Positions 43,190 through 55,648 are shown, counted from the first letter of the stretch. The stretch: DNA of 64,000 nucleotides from Fereydounia khargensis (GCA_026413255.1 JAOCZO010000022.1:145397-209396), one strand, 5' to 3'. Numbers and translations are program-made. The notes: generated by a model from the sequence alone, not told the origin.

Positions 43190-44271
43190 ATGACGGTAGA
43201 AGACAAGGACTCCCGCCCCTTCAAATGCTGGCTCATGAAGGCTGAGCCAGACTCGCGCTTCGAGCGAGGAAAGGACGTCGCTTTCAGCATCGACCACTTT
43301 GCCAAGTGCAAGGTCACTCCCTGGGACGGCGTACGCAATCCAGAGGCCAAGACCATCATGAAGGAGAGGATGAAGGTCGGCGATCGCGTGCTCTTTTATC
43401 ATTCAAACACCAAGGTACCTGGTAAGTCTGTCCAAGCTATCATTCAGACCAAGCATGCATCTGACCTCGGTATTGTCGATCGCGACTGCAGGTGTTGCTG
43501 GCCTCGCCAAGGTAAGTGCGGTTTGCGGATCCACCCGGCATGTCACCACGAGTCTGACACATCCTCTTCCTGTAGATCTGCTCTGAAAGCTATCCGGATC
43601 CCTCAGCATTCGACCAGGTTCGTCTTCCTCTCTCCCTCTCAGTAGCCCCAACTCTGTCCTAACTCAACCTTGCACCAGGACCATCCATACTACGATGCGA
43701 AGTCTGACAAGAGCAATCCAAAGTGGTACCTAGTCGATGTCGAGTACGTTCGTCACGTGTCGCATCATGTCCCGCTTGGACTATTGCAGAAGCTAGGTTC
43801 CCGCGATCTGGATGCTGAGCAGCGCAAGCAGGTCGGCTACCTCTCTGACGCGGACCTCGAAGCCATTAGCCAGATGGCGCTTTTGAATCGCGGCCGCCTC
43901 AGCGTGCAGGTAGGTACTCTTCTCCCTCTGCTACCGTTCGCTCGAGTACTGACTCGCGGTCTCAGCCGGTATCGGACGGAGCGTATGATGCGATCGTGCG
44001 CCTGGCTGAAAAGGGCGGATGGCAAGACTGGCCTGCGAAGTGGAACGCGACTGCGCTACCCAAGAAGAACGCCAAGACGACGGCTACTGCTGTTCCCAAA
44101 GACACAAGTGTGGTTGCCGCCGAGAGCAAGCGACAGAAGGCCGACTCAAAGCCTGCAGGGAAAAGTGTTGCTCCAGCCAAGGCAAAGAAACGGCAAGTTG
44201 AGGCCGAGAATGCGCAGAACAATAATGAGACAAAGCGCAGACGCTCGAGTCGTCTTGCCAAGTCCGAGTGA
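43190..44271 (+). CDS. EVE-domain protein (THYN1-like)
   Basis: Five exons: 43190-43421, 43492-43511, 43576-43617, 43679-43909 and 43966-44271, giving 276 residues. Exon 2 is only 20 nt. The EVE fold appears in order: '[20 protein letters not shown]', '[20 protein letters not shown]', 'VLFYHSN', '[20 protein letters not shown]', '[12 protein letters not shown]', '[20 protein letters not shown]'. EVE (PUA-like) domains are known or proposed readers of modified bases such as 5-methylcytosine derivatives; human THYN1 is nuclear. The C-terminal 100 residues are Lys/Ala-rich and end '[12 protein letters not shown]', a likely nuclear localisation and nucleic-acid-binding tail. Introns are 56-70 nt, the shortest set in the window. 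Confidence 0.92.
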
Positions 44272-44401
44272 CTTGCTTCCAGCCCTATCGGACATATCTG
44301 TAGGTTATACCCACCCGAGTTTGATGCACTCGTACACAAATTGTAGCAACCTCGCCGTAGAATATGGTAACAAGATGGAGTGGTATTGCAGGCTGCTACA
44401 T

Positions 44402-45413
44402 CTACTTGGGAAGGTACTTGACCTGGTCTGGGCAGGTAGACTTGGTCGTCGTCTCTCCGGGAATGTACTTGGCAAAGTTGACGGGTCCCTTGGTGGTGTA
44501 GTAGTACCAGAACTCGTTCAGCTCACCCTGCTTGTTGCAGCCAACGAAAGGAACACCACCGTGCTTCTTGGCAAGGGCATCCTGGATGGACTTGAGGCTG
44601 TAAGTCTTGGTCTCGGAGGGCACGATGCCGGCGTGCTTGAGCCAGTCGTACGTGGGCACTATGGCAAACAAGGATTAGCGTATGTCATGTCAGTACCGTG
44701 GCAGAGGCAAGATGCGGGTAGTAGCAGACTTACGCTTCTTGAACAGGTGGATGATCTGCCTAAAGTAACCGAGGAGAGCAGCGTCCTCCTTTGAGATACC
44801 AGGGAAAGGAGCCTGGCATTGCGAGCGGAGAGTGCTGATACACGTAGCGTGCTTGTTCCACTCGTGCTCCCAGAACCTGCAAAGCAATCGTACCAATATA
44901 AAGATCAGTTATGAGGCCGATCCTTTTCGACCACTTGAGAGCTGGCACGAAGCCAGGAAACAATGAAACTCACGACTCGTCGGTGCCAGAGTTGGTCTTG
45001 TAGTTCACGTCCATGAACTCGACTAGCTTTGGGTCATACTTCTCGAGCACCGCGCGGATCTCTTCACCGGTGTACTCGGGGATACCAGTGACGTTAGAGC
45101 AGAACTGGGGGTAAGTTCCGTCACAGTAGTCAGGCCAAAGGCCGTGGACGGTGGTCGAGTCATCCAGGCCTAGGCTTGGTTGAGCATTCCAGAACTGGGT
45201 GGCGAGGAAGAGACCGTTCTCCTTTCCGCCCTCTTCGATCGCACCGTTGTAGCAGCAAGTCTCGGGCGAGTCGAAGGGGATGGACGTCTTGGTTTGGCAA
45301 GACTCGAGCTTGCTGGCCTTGAGGCACTCAAAGGCATCCTTGGCTTTGCCGAGCGAGGTGGCGGTCGAGCTGCCAGCGAGGGCGAGGAGAGCAACGGGGA
45401 GGTAAGTTCGCAT
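44402..45413 (-). CDS. Secreted RNase T2-family ribonuclease
   Basis: Exons 45413-44974, 44876-44734 and 44658-44402 (introns 97 and 75 nt) give 279 residues. A signal peptide (MRTYLPVALLALAGSSTATS) leads into the mature enzyme. Both catalytic segments are intact: CAS-I 'TVHGLWPDYCDG' and CAS-II 'FWEHEWNKHATC', with the two catalytic histidines and the Glu/Lys between them. Cysteines are frequent (CQTK, CCYNG, YCDG, FCSN, TCIS, QCQA, GCNK, TCPD), as expected for disulfide-rich T2 enzymes. The family cleaves single-stranded RNA through 2',3'-cyclic phosphate; fungal members are extracellular or vacuolar, and secreted T2 nucleases of smut fungi are known to scavenge extracellular nucleic acid during host colonisation. 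130 bp from the convergent EVE-domain gene. Confidence 0.95.
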
Positions 45414-46130
45414 TTTGCTGGTGATGGATGAGACTGGATGGTGATGGCCCCTTCCTCTTTCATTGCATCCTCGCCGGGGTCTTTAAGTACTTTCTTTTCC
45501 TTTCCTACAAGCTTCAACACTGAGCCAAGCCTTGTTCCTGGGGGCGCGCATCGAAAGCCCTGGCTGGACGGATGGTCGGCACCACGTTCTCAGCAAAAAG
45601 GTGGAAGGGTGCAGCCAGGAAGCGAACGGAATCATGCCAGCCGGCAGATTAGCCGAGGTGGAAGAAAAGAAGAAAATCGACTCGTCCCCACCCACCTTGC
45701 ATTCCACTTATCTCGGAGGAGAGCGAGTTGGCCGATTCTCAGCCCCGGTGCCATGCTAGTTGCAGGCACGGGTATCGCCGACCTACTGTAACGACAAAGG
45801 GTGCCATGAGGTAGCATGTGTTCCTGCTTTCCATGTTATCTATCCCCACGTTTTCGTGGTCACAGGATTCATTACTGATGCAGGTATAGTACTCTGCAGT
45901 ACACGACACGAGGAGGCAGTGGCCGACCTAAAGAGGGCGTTTGGCACTCCGACCCGTCGGCTAGAGCCACACCGTTCGCCGCTGACGCGTTCACGTTCTT
46001 CCATCCCTTTCACCTGGTTGGCTGGACCCACATAACCAGTACATTTGCCCTGCATTACCAAGCACCAAGCTACATGTATGTGTATCTACCCCACGACGCT
46101 CTCGACGCCCTGCGAGTGCGTCGAGCTTGA
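45414..46130. promoter_or_regulatory. RNase T2 promoter and MSH2 3' flank
   Basis: Gene-free. Immediately upstream of the RNase gene is a TTTAAG-like A/T-rich element at about 45480 that could be its TATA region (inference). A GTAC-containing motif (GTACTCTGCAGTAC) occurs at about 45890-45903. Nothing else stands out. Confidence 0.4.
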
Positions 46131-49100
46131 TCAAAAGCTCTGGAGGACCTTGCTCGCCCAGGCCTGTGAATGGGTATGGCTTTCCGTTAGTCTGTCATTT
46201 ACCCGGCGGTCACGCAAACACACTGTAGATGGCTCCGTACTCACATTGCCCTCGATACGAGGTCGGAACTCCTCGACGCACCTGCGCAACTCTTCGAGCT
46301 CCGTCTCGGGATCCACCTTGCGCCTCTTGGTGCCCCCTTCACCATCTGCTTCGTCCCTCCCAAGCTTCTCCGAGCGCTCCACCCACGTCTTCATAAACTC
46401 TTCGATAAGCACTGTTCCCTCCGCCGTGACATCCTCGGGCATGCTCAGTGCGGCCGTTTGATCATCTGTGGACCGAGGCGAATGGCTCAAGTTAGCTTTC
46501 ACCACTTTCTCTATTCGTCGCTCCCTCGTCGACTCACCATCATCGTCCTCGAGCTCCTCAGCCTTTCTTTTGGCCAACTGGATCACCGATGGCGGGAAGT
46601 TTGCCAGCTCGGCGACATTGATACCCAGACTCTGGTCACTGATACCAGGCTCTACCTTGTACAGCAGCGTAATATCTCTGTCGTGTCGACTGCCACCCTC
46701 ACGCTGGCTGACATGGGCCACCACGTGAAGATTCTTGACATGCTTTTGCTGATTGGCCAGGTTTGTAAGCTCGTGGAAGTGGGTTGCAAACAGACACTTG
46801 CATCGAATCTGCGTTGCGATCCATTCCGAGATAGCCCAGGCCAGTCCAAAGCCGTCGTATGTCGAGGTGCCTCTTCCCAACTCGTCAATGATGATGAGCG
46901 AGTCGGCCGTCGCTGTTTTCAAGATCGTTGCCGTCTCCAACATCTCCGCCATGAATGTGCTGACTCCCTTGAGCTGGCTGTCTCCCGCGCCGACTCGTGC
47001 TAGGATGCAGTCAAAGACAGGGAGCCTGGCGCCCTCTGCGGCAGGAACAAAGCATCCGACTTGTGCCATCAGCGCTACGATACCGACTTGTCGAATATAG
47101 GTCGATTTGCCGCCCATGTTGGGGCCTGTGATGACGAGCAGCTCCGACTCGTCCTTGACCATCTCAGTGTCGTTCGGGATAAAGTTGATATCTTCTTGCA
47201 CCTCAAGGCAGGGATGGCGCACCTCCTTAATGTTGATGTCTGCTGCCTTGCCTTTCTCCTCAACCTTCGGCTTGGTGTAAGGGACCGGAGCGTTCTCAGA
47301 GACATGTGCAAAGCTGACAATCACATCGAGGTTAGCCAGAACCACATTGAGCTGTTCAAGTGGTGGGCAATACGACGCAGCGATTCGGATCACCTCTTTC
47401 ACAAGTCCACTCTGCTCGCGGTTGTATCGTTCTGAAAGGTCGCGGAATTCGTTGCTCAGATCCCTCAGCGACTCGTTGGTAAAGTAGAGGCCACCCTTAA
47501 CCGTGGCAATGTCCGAGTAGCCCCGCTTGTTCTTCACCAGGCTTGCATCTGTGCGAGTGACTCGGAAGCAGTAGCCATAAGCCGAATGATTCTCGAGATG
47601 CAGCTTCTTCTCAATGTCGAGCTTCAGTTCCTTGCCTGACAGGCGATGCTGCTCGTCAAGCTTGTCGCGAACCTCATCCAACGCGTCCTTGATCTGCTTG
47701 AGTCCATCGTTAAAGTCTGGCTTGATGACAAAGTTATGGCAGGCCAATTCATCCAAATCGACTGTGGTCTCGACCAGCTCAGCGAGCTTGGCAAGCGATG
47801 CGTTGTGTTCCTGGGTAATTGAAGCCTGTCAGTCACATTAAATCCGACTTCTTCTCAGGATTAGTTGTTAGTATTGACTTACCTTGAGCGGGGTGAGGTA
47901 GAAGCGTGTGAGAAGCTCCTTGTGCACAGACGACGGTGTTTCTGCGTCTTCCACAGTTTGGATCAAACCCGGCAGCCTGAGAACTGCCTGGTACACGCGG
48001 ACAACATCCTCGAGAGTCGCAACGCCCTTTTGGAATCGTTTGCTGATTCGATGCATGTCTGGCATCATCTTCAAAAAGTCGTTCTGGACGATTTGGCGCG
48101 TTGACACATCCTGAACGAATACTTCGACCAGATTCTGGCGTTCCTCGATGGCATGGACATTCACCAAAGGCTGCTTGAGCCACTGTCCAAGGAGCCTCTG
48201 ACCCTGGCCAGTCTTGCAGTGGTTAAGGAGACCGAATACGCTCGAGTTTTTGTTGCCACCAGTCTGACTGGGCTCCGGGAACAGGTTCAGAGCACGTAAA
48301 GCCGACGAGTCCAGACGAAGATATTGTGAAAGGTCGTGAGTCTCGATGGAAAATTGGCCAAAGTTGGAATCTTCTGCTAGTAGACCGAGGTAGGTAATCA
48401 GGGCCGAGACAGATCCCATGGCAGTCTTGAGGTCCAACTCTGGAATGGTAATGCCGGCTGACTCTTCCTTTAGCAAGCGACGGAGATCCTGTTCTACGTT
48501 CTTGCCCGAAAAGTCGGCCTTCTTGGTGTCGTACATGACACAGCCGCAGCGGTCAATCACACTCCGAAGCTTGTTGAGATCGACGTCCGTGGCTTTCTCG
48601 TCTCTGGGCAAAATGCATTCTTTTACGCCAAGCTGAATCAACAAGGATTCTGTGTTGCTGAACAAGTCGTTCTCGGGATACTCGGCCACACCCAGGTACC
48701 GGTTGGTGGCATCTGCGAAAGCGGCACCGACCGTCTTGATACCATCCTTTGTGGACATTTTGATAGCCATGACGATAGGCGAGGTGACAATGTCGGCATT
48801 GACAAACAGCATATCCTCGAGCTGCTGAAGGTTTCCTGGCGAGGCCTGTAGCAGAGAGTTCAGCTTCATCTTCCAGACTGTCCCATCTGCCATGCTCGGA
48901 GTCAGACACTCACCTGCTTGACGACAGTCCATTGATTGTTCCGCTTTCCGCCGCCATTGGACAAGATCTCGACTCGCATTTGCCTGGCGGTGAGCGCCTC
49001 TCTCAGGAAGTTCTTGGCAGCGGCCAGGCTCAGTGTGACCGAAGGAAGGCCCTTATCCTTGCCACCGCTGCCAAGATATTTGAGAGCCGAATGAGTCTTG

Positions 49101-49318
49101 AACACGACGTCTGCGATAAGAATGGCATCGTCGCCATGTGCTGAGTAGAATTCGTTACGGTCAAAGAGGCGAACGGTTCCTGGGGTGGGCTTTGACATGC
49201 TGCGGAAGTAGGAGCAGAAGCTCGTCTCGGCAGCATTGTCTAGACCGAGCTCGGGCTTTTCCTTGTCACCAGCTCCAGCTCCGCCCGAGTTGGAGGTATC
49301 GTACATGAGACCCGACAT
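46131..49318 (-). CDS. MSH2: MSH2, DNA mismatch-repair ATPase
   Basis: Five exons: 49318-48914, 48845-47883, 47810-46538, 46465-46245 and 46163-46131, giving 964 residues, in the MSH2 size range. The mismatch-binding domain I begins 'SFCSYFRSM' and 'VRLFDRNEFYSAHGDDA'. Connector, lever and clamp regions follow ('NLFPEPSQTGGNKNSSVFGL', 'LGQWLKQPLVNVHAIEERQ'). The ATPase domain shows Walker A 'TGPNMGGKSTYIRQ', Walker B 'SLIIIDELGRGTSTYDG', and the 'FATHFHELT' segment. MSH2 pairs with MSH6 or MSH3 to recognise mispairs and loops and to recruit MutL. Introns 46466-46537 (72 nt) and 46164-46244 (81 nt) have good GTGAGT donors and CTAAC branch sites yet are stop-free and in frame. The start at 49318 was chosen because earlier in-frame sequence does not look coding. 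Divergent from the ECM15-like gene. Confidence 0.95.
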
Positions 49319-49773
49319 GGCGAGGGATGACCGGCTGCCGCGCCGTTTTGAGATTGGAAGAAGATTTGAAAGGGGCTTTCTTTGTGAGAATGCAGCAATT
49401 GATTGTAGGTAATTGGTAGGCAACTAATTGGCTGACCAAATGGGTATGTGTAGGGGGTGTAGAAGACAAGGTTGATTGGAAGCTGTGAGAGGATTGAGTG
49501 GATTGGAGAGAGTGAGCGAGTAAGAAAGAGGTAATTTCAGGGTGTTGCTTCGCGCAACAGATTGGGAATGCGCGTTAAGGGAGCTCACGCGTCGCGTAGA
49601 GCAAGGAAGATTTGCTGCGCAGTGGCCAAGTTTGGACGGCTGCTGGAGCTGCTCCTGCTGTGATGTGGAGGATGTTTCCCAGTCTCCCAAGCCAGGCCTC
49701 AGTCACGCTCAGCCAACGTCCACATCGACCACCTCGGCACGAAACAACTGACCGACCACGTATTCAAAGCAAC
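49319..49773. promoter_or_regulatory. Divergent MSH2/ECM15-like promoter
   Basis: 455 bp between two start codons facing away from each other. It contains two ACGCG-type elements at about 49571 and 49587, which may be MCB-like cell-cycle sites, as MSH2 is S-phase expressed in other fungi; this is suggestive only. Confidence 0.35.
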
Positions 49774-50359
49774 ATGTCGTCGTCCCCACTCTACGCTGTG
49801 GCAGACTTTTGTCGTGAGTGAATGTGTGACAAGGTTCACGATACGGAAAGATACGTGGAATGCTGATACACACCATCAAAAATCAGTTATCCCCATTGGT
49901 ACGCCCACGACGTCGGTCGGAGAGTACATCACAGAATGCCAGCGGGTGCTCGAAAAGATGAAGGACGAGGGCATCCGCTATGAGGTTCAGTAAGCTTGAC
50001 GGAAGCCTCATTCGCAGACAGGATGTCCCTGGGTATTGACTAGACTTGCTCTCATCTCTGTTTACAGCGGCTACGGCACCAATCTCGAGGGCCTCTTCCC
50101 CGTGGTCTGCAAGGCGATAGAGCGATGCCACGAGGCTGTACACAAGATGGGCGCTCTTCGCATTGCGACAGATGTTCGTATCGGAACCAGGACAGACAAA
50201 CCACCGCCGGTTCCCACTTCTCAGAGCGAGGGTCAAGCGGAAAAGAAGAGCAACGACGCTGAGGATTGGGCAGCGGGCCTGACCGAAAACGAGAGGAAGA
50301 AGCAGAGCGTACTCCGACGCCTGGAACAAGACAAGCTCGAAGGAAACCCCAAGGCATAA
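49774..50359 (+). CDS. ECM15-like protein, UPF0045/MTH1187 (YkoF-like) family
   Basis: Exons 49774-49813, 49887-49989 and 50068-50359 give 144 residues. The core 'AVADFCLIPIGTPTTSVGEY', 'GIRYEVHGYGTNLEG', 'GALRIATDVRIGTRTDK' matches the UPF0045 family including yeast Ecm15, a small ferredoxin-fold protein forming tetramers and proposed to bind thiamine-like ligands. The last 45 residues are a charged, Glu/Lys-rich extension that the yeast protein lacks. Introns of 73 and 78 nt lie at phase-conserving positions. The cellular role of the family is not well established. Confidence 0.88.
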
Positions 50360-51772
50360 ACCACCACTGAGTCTGAAACGCAGCCAGGGAGGGACAGCCC
50401 AATCTCGACTTTGAAATCTAACTGGGGCAAAGAGGGGCCCGAAACTGTCCGAGGCGTTCTGATTCCATTCTTCACCAAACTCGCAGCCGTGTTCATAGGG
50501 AGAAAGAGACAACCAGAGTGAAGCCCCCCAGTCTCACTCCAGTATTCCGGAAGGTCACGCGGCATCTCGAGCCAGCATAGCAACCAGCTGACACAAGAGC
50601 AATTCAGTGCTTCTGATTGTGCAGCCTGACTGAGGCAGAGTCTGAACACGGGACGTTGGAGGAAAAAAAAGTCAAGCTCTAAACTCAGGCGGCCCGTCCG
50701 GAAGTGGCCGCCTTAAACAAAGTGAGGCAACCGGACGCAACAGAAGCAGCCAGCAGTGGCAGCAGCAGCAGCAGCAGGTGAATCAGACGTGCACCCTGGC
50801 GCGGAATCCAGACCCTCGAATTCGAATACCACAGGGTAGAGAAGAGTCAAGTGCGCAGCATGCAAAGTTCACAAAGTTCGCTCAACTGACAGCGACCAGC
50901 ATCCAGCAAAGGCTCGACTGGGCGCATTTCTGCCTCTTCCACCCCAATGCTGGTGCCGGAAACATTCAAGCCGCATGACATAATGGCTGCACACCGGGAC
51001 CCAAGCCGTCTAGCCCGCCGCAAATGATCGAGCGCTCATCTGTCTCGACTGAGTCCTGCACGTCAACGTTCTGTTCTGCATTCAGACACGCAGCTGCACA
51101 GGGGTGGACCAACGCACACTCTGCCTTTTGCCACAGCCAGGCGTATCGTGGTAAATCTGATCTTGTCAACCTCAACATTGTTCTACCGAAAGCCAAGCTC
51201 TGCAATCGCACCGTCTCGAGTTTCTTGGCTTTCGCCCCCTCGGCGATGGCCGCCGCATGACACCAGCTCAGCCCGCCCTCTTTCAGGGCAATAGGGAAGG
51301 CTGAGTCATTCTCACGCGTCGAGCAACCTTAGCTATCAGGCTTTTGGAAGTTCGAGGCCATTCAGGCATCGCCACAGCATCGCGTGATTTGCCAGTAGCT
51401 AGCCTTGTTCGGGAACGTCTCGACCTTCACTGCTCAGACTACAGTGACTGACTTGCTTCGTCGCCTGCCTTTCTTCGTCACCCCCTACATTCTCCCCTCT
51501 CTCTTTCCTTCCACCATCAGAACCGCCCTATCTCCTTCCCTCGCCATCCTATCACAAAGCCTCGTCTGCGCCTGGCTCACTAGATGCGACTCCAACCCTT
51601 CACTGTTCACGCTTTCAAGCCTTCGCCTGCCGCCCTTTTGATTAAGAGAGAGCCATGCTATCTTACTTCATCGTGCTGATTCGTCCGCTTTCTGATCGTC
51701 GCAAGCACGACCTGTAGTGACACAGAGCACAGCAACAACAAAAACCGGGCCCCGGCCAAGCTCGTCTGCAGA
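50360..51772. other. 1.4-kb gene-free stretch before the GAF-domain gene
   Basis: It holds a short (CAG)n/(AGC)n run at about 50741-50777 and, from about 51470, a pyrimidine-rich stretch likely to be promoter or leader of the GAF gene. No coding region, tRNA or mobile element is supported. Confidence 0.4.
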
Positions 51773-54700
51773 ATGTTCAGTACGAGGCTTGCACATCATC
51801 CGGCTTTGCATCTCGCACCTCCCCCCCTCTCCCTCCTTCCGATTCCACCCCCCGAGAAGGATACACTCTATGCATTTAAGTTTTCAAATTCCCCCAGCGC
51901 TACCGGATTTCTTCCCTCCCAACCTCGGCATTCCGATCCCAGCCTTTATATCGTTTCACCAACAAGCGCAGCAACCAGACCGAATGATCAGGCGTCATCA
52001 GCATTGATGACAAGCACACCAGTGCCAAGGACAAAGATTTCTCAGGAGTTGTCGCACGCTTCTGCAAGGCAAAATGCCAACGAAGACTCCAGACAGGGGA
52101 AGGCGGCTGCTGATCGATCTAACATCGCTTTACTCTCGTGCTGCGACAGTGCTTCGCCTGGTCATCACCACGACACAAGCTGTATAACCGAACCTACAAC
52201 GGTGGCGAAGCTAGCGACAGAGGCTCTTCAGCCTCCTCCCCACGTCCTTGACCTTCTCCAGGAGAATCAAGAGTCCGAAAACACATCCTCAACGAAGTCG
52301 TCCCTCAAACGTCCGAGTATCAAAGCTCTCTCATCACATCATTCGGCCAGCAATATAGCGTGGCCGGCTCACGGTCAGGTACAACCACGCGATACTGCTG
52401 CGCTTCGCTCACACAGCGCCTCGTCGGAATCTGGAACGAGCAATCCCAGGAAGGGTCTTGCTTTTACCCGCTCAATAGCGTCCCTGCAAGCATTCAAAAG
52501 GAAAAGCAATACTCGTCTTCGACCTGCGGAAGAAAGCTTGGAAGCCACGAGCCACGCTCATGGCGCTCAGAAGAATCGGGATGCGGAAGCGCGACAGGAA
52601 CGAGACACCTCCTCGCAACCATCGACACCCCATGACCATTTCCAGGTGTACCGGGATCTAGAGTGGGCCTGGGGAAGCTCGGCGAAAAGGGTATGGGGCA
52701 AGGCCTTTGAGTCAGATGGGGCTAAGCAGACTCCCGCATCTGGACCTGATCGAAGACCAGGCGACCCTCCCAGCAAAGATGGGAGCTTCTTGTCAGACTG
52801 GACTGACTTTCTCCTCGCTTATGGACATGGCCGCATCGACCTCAATCAACAGCATCCCCAACTTCCTACCCGTGGCGATCCTGATCTCAACTTGGTCCCA
52901 AATGCGAATCGTGAACAGCAAGGGCCTCTGTATGCTCCTACCCCCGAATGGGAGTGGGAGAGGCAGGCGTCTTTGAATCGACTTGAGATATCAAAAATGC
53001 CAGATTCATTCTGGAAACGTATCAAGGCGATTTGTGACGATCTGCGCAAACATATGGGGACCATGGTTGCGATGTTTACGGTCATTGACGAAGACATGAA
53101 TCGCGTATGCTGCATCAGCTCCGATGGGGCCGAGGTTGGTTCAAATGAACGCCGCAAGACTCTGTGTGCACATGCAATCCGTGAGTGTCAATAAAGACCA
53201 CTCCGATTCTCCCAAATCCCAGTCCTTGTCTTCAAAACAAACGCTAACAGGGACGCTCTGAAGTGAATCGACACGACGGTCTTGTCATCCTTGACGCACT
53301 CAAGGACTGGAGATGGTGGAACAATCCGGTCGTAACGGGAGTTAGGTTTTACGCCGCCATGCCGGTCTGTGCGTCAGATGGCCTACCTGTTGGTGTTGTG
53401 AGTATTGAAAATCAGCCCGTTCCCGACTGTTTGCTCTCTGGAGACTGAACAGCACGATTCGTCCCTTCTGTACTAAAGCTTTGTTGCCTCGACACCGAGG
53501 CAAAGGAGGAGTTCAAGCCCGCCGATCGAGCCAAGCTGAAGGAACTCTCCGTTGAAATCGGAAGGACCTTCGAGACATGGTTGGCGGAAAGCTTTACCGA
53601 AAAGCTAGACCGGATGGAAACCAGTTGGCAGCGACTCGAAAAGAGGCTTCAAGGAGACGGCTCCATCGACATCGGCACAAAGATCGCAGAGAAACCGCTG
53701 GAGCGACATCCACAAATCTCACAGACAAAGATGGGATCGATTCCTACCGAGACGCATGAGATGTTGAGCATGAATGCGGTTGATCGGATTCGTATCAAAG
53801 CTCTAGGTCTATCGATGACGTGCAAGGACATTGCCACTTTGAACTTCTGCTCCAGATTGATATCTGAGGCAGCAAATTTTGAGGCAGTATGCATTATTGC
53901 CGTCAATGGCGAGAGCAATTCGTCTATCCTGCTTGGCACACATTCCAGGCTGGGAACGATCCCACGTTTCGATGACCGAAGTGTGGTGAAAGCTCTGCTC
54001 TCCCCAGAGGGAAGATACTTTTGCCGCCACGGGTACAGCATCGCAAAAGTGGAAATGCTGAACAAAAATTCTGACGCACGATCTGTGTTCGAGCAGGGAA
54101 TGTTGAGTCCCATCGATGTAGTGATGGAGGATTCTCCCCTGACGACCTCGTCCACATTCTCGGAAGCACCACTCGCTAGTGGGGTAGAGGAACCTCGTGT
54201 TCGGTGGCGATCGGGCAATCCGACTCGATTCGGGATTGCAGCTCTGACAACTGACAGGAAGCGAACTTTCGGAATTGAAGATCTGCGATTCCTTCAAGGG
54301 TTTTCTGTGGTAATCGGCACACTCTTGAGACAATGCATCAACGCCGGCGACACGGTGCAACTACAGAAACCACAGGATTTGGAAGGCGAGGTGAAGGACT
54401 TTGCTGAGAGCCAGGCCGAGGCGCTTCGTCGAGAAAAGCAAAGGCTTTTCGTCGGCAAACGAGCCATGAGGGCTACCCAGAGTGGATTCTCCAACTTTAT
54501 CCGGACGTTGTCGAGGACCAGCGTTCGCGACTCGATGTCGAACACACTTATCCCTGAGGACCTCTCGACAAGGTCCATTCATATCAGGCGCAACTCAATG
54601 GACCCGGAGCAGCACAGTCCCGCAAAGAAAGGGAAATGGTCCTCACCACCCATGCTGAGACTAGCACCAGAGCCGGCATGCGTCGAGGGTCAAATCCCCT

Positions 54701-54798
54701 TCTACCCTATGGGAGCGCTGGATGGCGAAGGTCTCCGACCGAGAGCCCCACGAGCGTCGAGGGCTGTTTTGCTTCCACACCGACTGTCACGCTCATAA
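51773..54798 (+). CDS. Tandem GAF-domain protein without visible output domain
   Basis: Exons 51773-53180, 53264-53397 and 53479-54798 give 953 residues. The N-terminal 400 residues are disordered and Ser-rich. A first GAF domain (about 415-560) carries 'MVAMFTVIDEDMNRVCCISS', 'KTLCAHAILNRHDGLVILDA', 'VTGVRFYAAMPV' and 'GVLCCLD'. A second GAF-like domain (about 655-840) includes 'LNFCSRLISEAANFEAVCII', 'FCRHGYSIAKVEM' and 'RFGIAALTTDRKRTFGIED'. A helix 'FAESQAEALRREKQRLFVGK' links to a disordered tail. Fungal proteins with this GAF pair often resemble the sensory part of hybrid histidine kinases, but no kinase, receiver or other catalytic domain is present here. A ligand- or light-independent sensor or scaffold is likely. 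An alternative start at Met79 (52007) would remove Pro-rich sequence that could be leader. Confidence 0.8.
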
Positions 54799-55648
54799 CT
54801 TGTATCACATCGTATTCCAGGCTATTCGACGGCCAGTCAGGTTCAAGTTGCGATATTTTCTCTCAAGCAAAGGCGACGACGGGGGACTGGAATCGAGCCT
54901 CGCACGCATGACGAAGATGGTTTCGAACTTGCCCTGCTCATGATCTCCTTGGAACAGAGTCAATGGATCTGGATCTAAAGTATATCTCGTGCTTAGGATC
55001 AGGGAATCGCCAAGTCAACACGACCCCATGTTACTGTTACCAGTATCGTACTGTATTCTACTTTTTATACCGAAGTTACCAAGTTTCTGCAATTGGCGTG
55101 TGGTGTGCTTTGCGTTGCACGCGTCATTTGAGGCTGCATTTGGTTGGCTGGCGTGAGTGTGAGAGGAGGAGACCGGCCTTTTTTTTTCTGCACCTTTTTG
55201 AGTCGAGAAACGGCCAGCGTCACTCCTTGCTCTCCTCCTACCATCGCCATTCCTCCTTACATCCATGCTCTTGAATCTTTCTCAATGACACCATGCATGA
55301 GTCGTCACCGAATCGACCGTCCCTTCTCGGTTTTCATCGACTTGTCACCTTCCAAAATGAAGTACCACGTTACCTTTCATTCCCTCCTTGAATTTTCCTT
55401 CCATCACCCCTGACTGGCCGAGGCCGCACCCCCCCTTTCCCATGGGGGTGTGGCTTCATGGTCCCAGAGAAGAGCCTCTGTGCTCTTTCTCATGTCTTGC
55501 TCAGGGGAAGACAAAAGACGGCATACCGTGGTGCCGTATCAACCTCTCCGCCTCTTACTCCGTGGCGGAACAGGTTCGTTGGTTATCACACATTCCCTTA
55601 TCCCCCTATTGCATGGTGTTGCGAATACTATACAGTTTCAGTTAAGTC
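54799..55648. other. Gene-free stretch between convergent GAF and DPH7 genes
   Basis: 850 bp of 3' flanks, unusually long for a convergent pair here, with a T-run at about 55180-55188 and pyrimidine-rich DNA at 55230-55440. No gene is supported. Confidence 0.4.
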
